Positions 5,966 to 6,934 of a stretch of DNA of 6,934 bases are shown in pieces; the first letter of the stretch is position 1; each line of letters opens with the position of its first letter. The notes beneath the pieces were generated by a model, which was not told where the DNA came from, made no database searches, and saw only the letters and a list, made by a program, of their open reading frames with translations. Made by a program: the position numbers and the translations under genes. Source of the DNA: Lysobacterales bacterium (GTDB lineage: Bacteria; Pseudomonadota; Gammaproteobacteria; Xanthomonadales; Marinicellaceae); the NCBI GenBank assembly GCA_015494035.1, contig WGBZ01000249.1:1-6934 (forward strand). The letters are read 5' to 3'.

Positions 5966-6856
5966 ATGGCAAACACGCAGGATTCCGTTGAACTGACGGT
6001 AAAAAAAACCATTCAACCGCCGCTGAAAGCCTTGCGAGTACACGGCCCTGAGGCCGGTGAATTCCTGAATCGGCTGGTCATCAGTGAATTGGACCCCGCG
6101 CCAGCACTGCCTTTTACCGGCATTTGCAACCCCAAAGGACGGCTGCTGTATACCTTCTGGTTGCTCCCTCTGGCCAAAAACGACTACCTGCTCTTTACCG
6201 ACCCGCAACTGGATGAAGCACTCAAGAACTTTCTTCTCATGCGGGTATTTCGCAGTCAGGTGCATGTCGAGCCGGCCGATACCTGGCTCCTGCGCCTGGA
6301 AACCAAGGCCGATGGTAAACCGGAAGCCGTGGCCGAGCCTAAACCCGATAGCAGCCAGAAAGACAACCAAAGCGCTGCCATATCCCAGGCCGAGGAAGCC
6401 CAACGCATGAAAGACTACTGGCTGTGGTTGCTAAAACACCACCTGCCCTGGATTCAGCCAGCAAGCCAGGGCCTGTTCATTCCCCAGCAACTGGACCTCC
6501 AACGTCATGGAGTGGTCAGCGTCGATAAAGGCTGCTACCCGGGACAGGAAATTATTGCCCGACTGCATTTTCTGGGCAAAAACAAAAAACACCTTTATCA
6601 CTGTCAGCTGGAAGCTTCATCGCTGGATGAGAAACTAACAAAGCCTGTTGAAATAAGCGTCATCGGCAAAGACGTGCCATTTTGTGATGAAAGCGAAATC
6701 GCTACCTTCGCCAGTCCCATCATCACCGCTGACTCCGGACAGGCCCATTTTCAACTGGTGGCGAAAAACCCGCCTCAATGCCTCCTGTTCCAGGGACGGA
6801 AGGTGACGGTAAATTGTTATCGCAGACAACCCCGCCCAACTGGTAACGCGAACTAG
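5966..6856 (+). CDS. ygfZ: YgfZ-type folate-binding protein for iron-sulfur enzyme maintenance
   Basis: The YgfZ/IBA57 family is related to the glycine-cleavage T-protein, binds tetrahydrofolate and supports the synthesis or repair of certain Fe-S enzymes. Residues 183-203 carry the diagnostic segment with KGCYPGQE at 188-195; Cys190 is the conserved functional cysteine (E. coli Cys228). FIPQQLDLQRHG (171-182) just before it and the N-terminal VHGPEAGEFLNRL also fit. At 296 residues it is shorter than the E. coli protein (326). Residues 112-146 form a polar Lys/Glu/Pro/Gln-rich stretch that looks like a flexible linker. The frame is open to an ATG at 5855, but similarity begins after the ATG at 5966, which has AGG 9 nt upstream. 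It follows the cyclase gene by 133 nt, so co-transcription is uncertain. Complex II, encoded nearby on the other strand, is an Fe-S enzyme. Confidence 0.9.
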   Translation: MANTQDSVELTVKKTIQPPLKALRVHGPEAGEFLNRLVISELDPAPALPFTGICNPKGRLLYTFWLLPLAKNDYLLFTDPQLDEALKNFLLMRVFRSQVHVEPADTWLLRLETKADGKPEAVAEPKPDSSQKDNQSAAISQAEEAQRMKDYWLWLLKHHLPWIQPASQGLFIPQQLDLQRHGVVSVDKGCYPGQEIIARLHFLGKNKKHLYHCQLEASSLDEKLTKPVEISVIGKDVPFCDESEIATFASPIITADSGQAHFQLVAKNPPQCLLFQGRKVTVNCYRRQPRPTGNAN

Positions 6857-6912
6857 CCACTGATGTGCCGACGGAATTGTTAAAAACCGTTAACCGTGGT
6901 AAGTTTAGCGAC

Positions 6913-6934
6913 CTGTCTCTTATACACATCTGAC
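6913..6934. other. Nextera (Tn5 mosaic-end) sequencing adapter left at the contig end
   Basis: Positions 6913-6931 are CTGTCTCTTATACACATCT, the Tn5 mosaic-end read-through used to trim Nextera libraries, and the following GAC continues as in the read-2 adapter. This is not genomic sequence. In translation it gives the known artefact peptide MCIRDR on the minus strand. The 56 bp between ygfZ and the adapter hold no recognised gene. Confidence 0.95.

Noticed and set aside
6723..6929. 68-codon minus-strand frame starting MCIRDR
   Set aside because: Its start lies in the Nextera adapter; a known assembly artefact.
1..6934. CRISPR array, tRNA, rRNA, phage or toxin-antitoxin system
   Set aside because: No regularly spaced repeats, RNA gene signatures or relevant protein families were seen on either strand.

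Overview
The window reads as a short chromosomal contig, probably from a gammaproteobacterium and probably from a shotgun or metagenome assembly. Its last 22 bases carry a Nextera (Tn5 mosaic-end) adapter, so the right end is an assembly edge. The gammaproteobacterial call rests on the sdhC-sdhD-sdhA-sdhB order, on SdhC and SdhD key residues that keep Escherichia coli spacing, on a MASE2-GGDEF protein and on a YgfZ-type protein. The flavoprotein SdhA, however, resembles the alphaproteobacterial/mitochondrial type more than the E. coli type, so the class assignment is an inference.

Left two thirds, minus strand (about 4030 down to 139): an aerobic succinate dehydrogenase (respiratory complex II) locus. 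In transcription order it holds a 63-residue SDHAF4/Sdh8-type (DUF1674) assembly factor, sdhC, sdhD, sdhA and sdhB. A possible start of an sdhE (SdhA flavinylation factor) follows sdhB but breaks near the window edge. SDHAF4 proteins are known to bind flavinylated SdhA and help it join SdhB, so the locus pairs the enzyme with its own assembly chaperone.

Two diverged copies of a mobile-looking repeat of about 160 bp lie in this part, in opposite orientations (3202-3361 and 4160-4324). Each has 19-bp terminal inverted repeats, a TA dinucleotide at both borders and a short internal hairpin; neither encodes a transposase. Copy 1 sits between sdhC and sdhD and supplies the present sdhC stop codon. 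Removing it in silico restores a 129-codon sdhC ending in VANA. Copy 2 lies upstream of the SDHAF4 gene.

Right third, plus strand: after a gene-poor stretch of about 460 bp comes a membrane diguanylate cyclase (MASE2 plus GGDEF, DgcC/AdrA type, no primary I-site). It is followed by a YgfZ-type folate-binding protein (KGCYPGQE signature) linked to iron-sulfur enzyme maintenance. The YgfZ role fits functionally with complex II, which carries three Fe-S clusters, but the genes are on opposite strands and need not be co-regulated.
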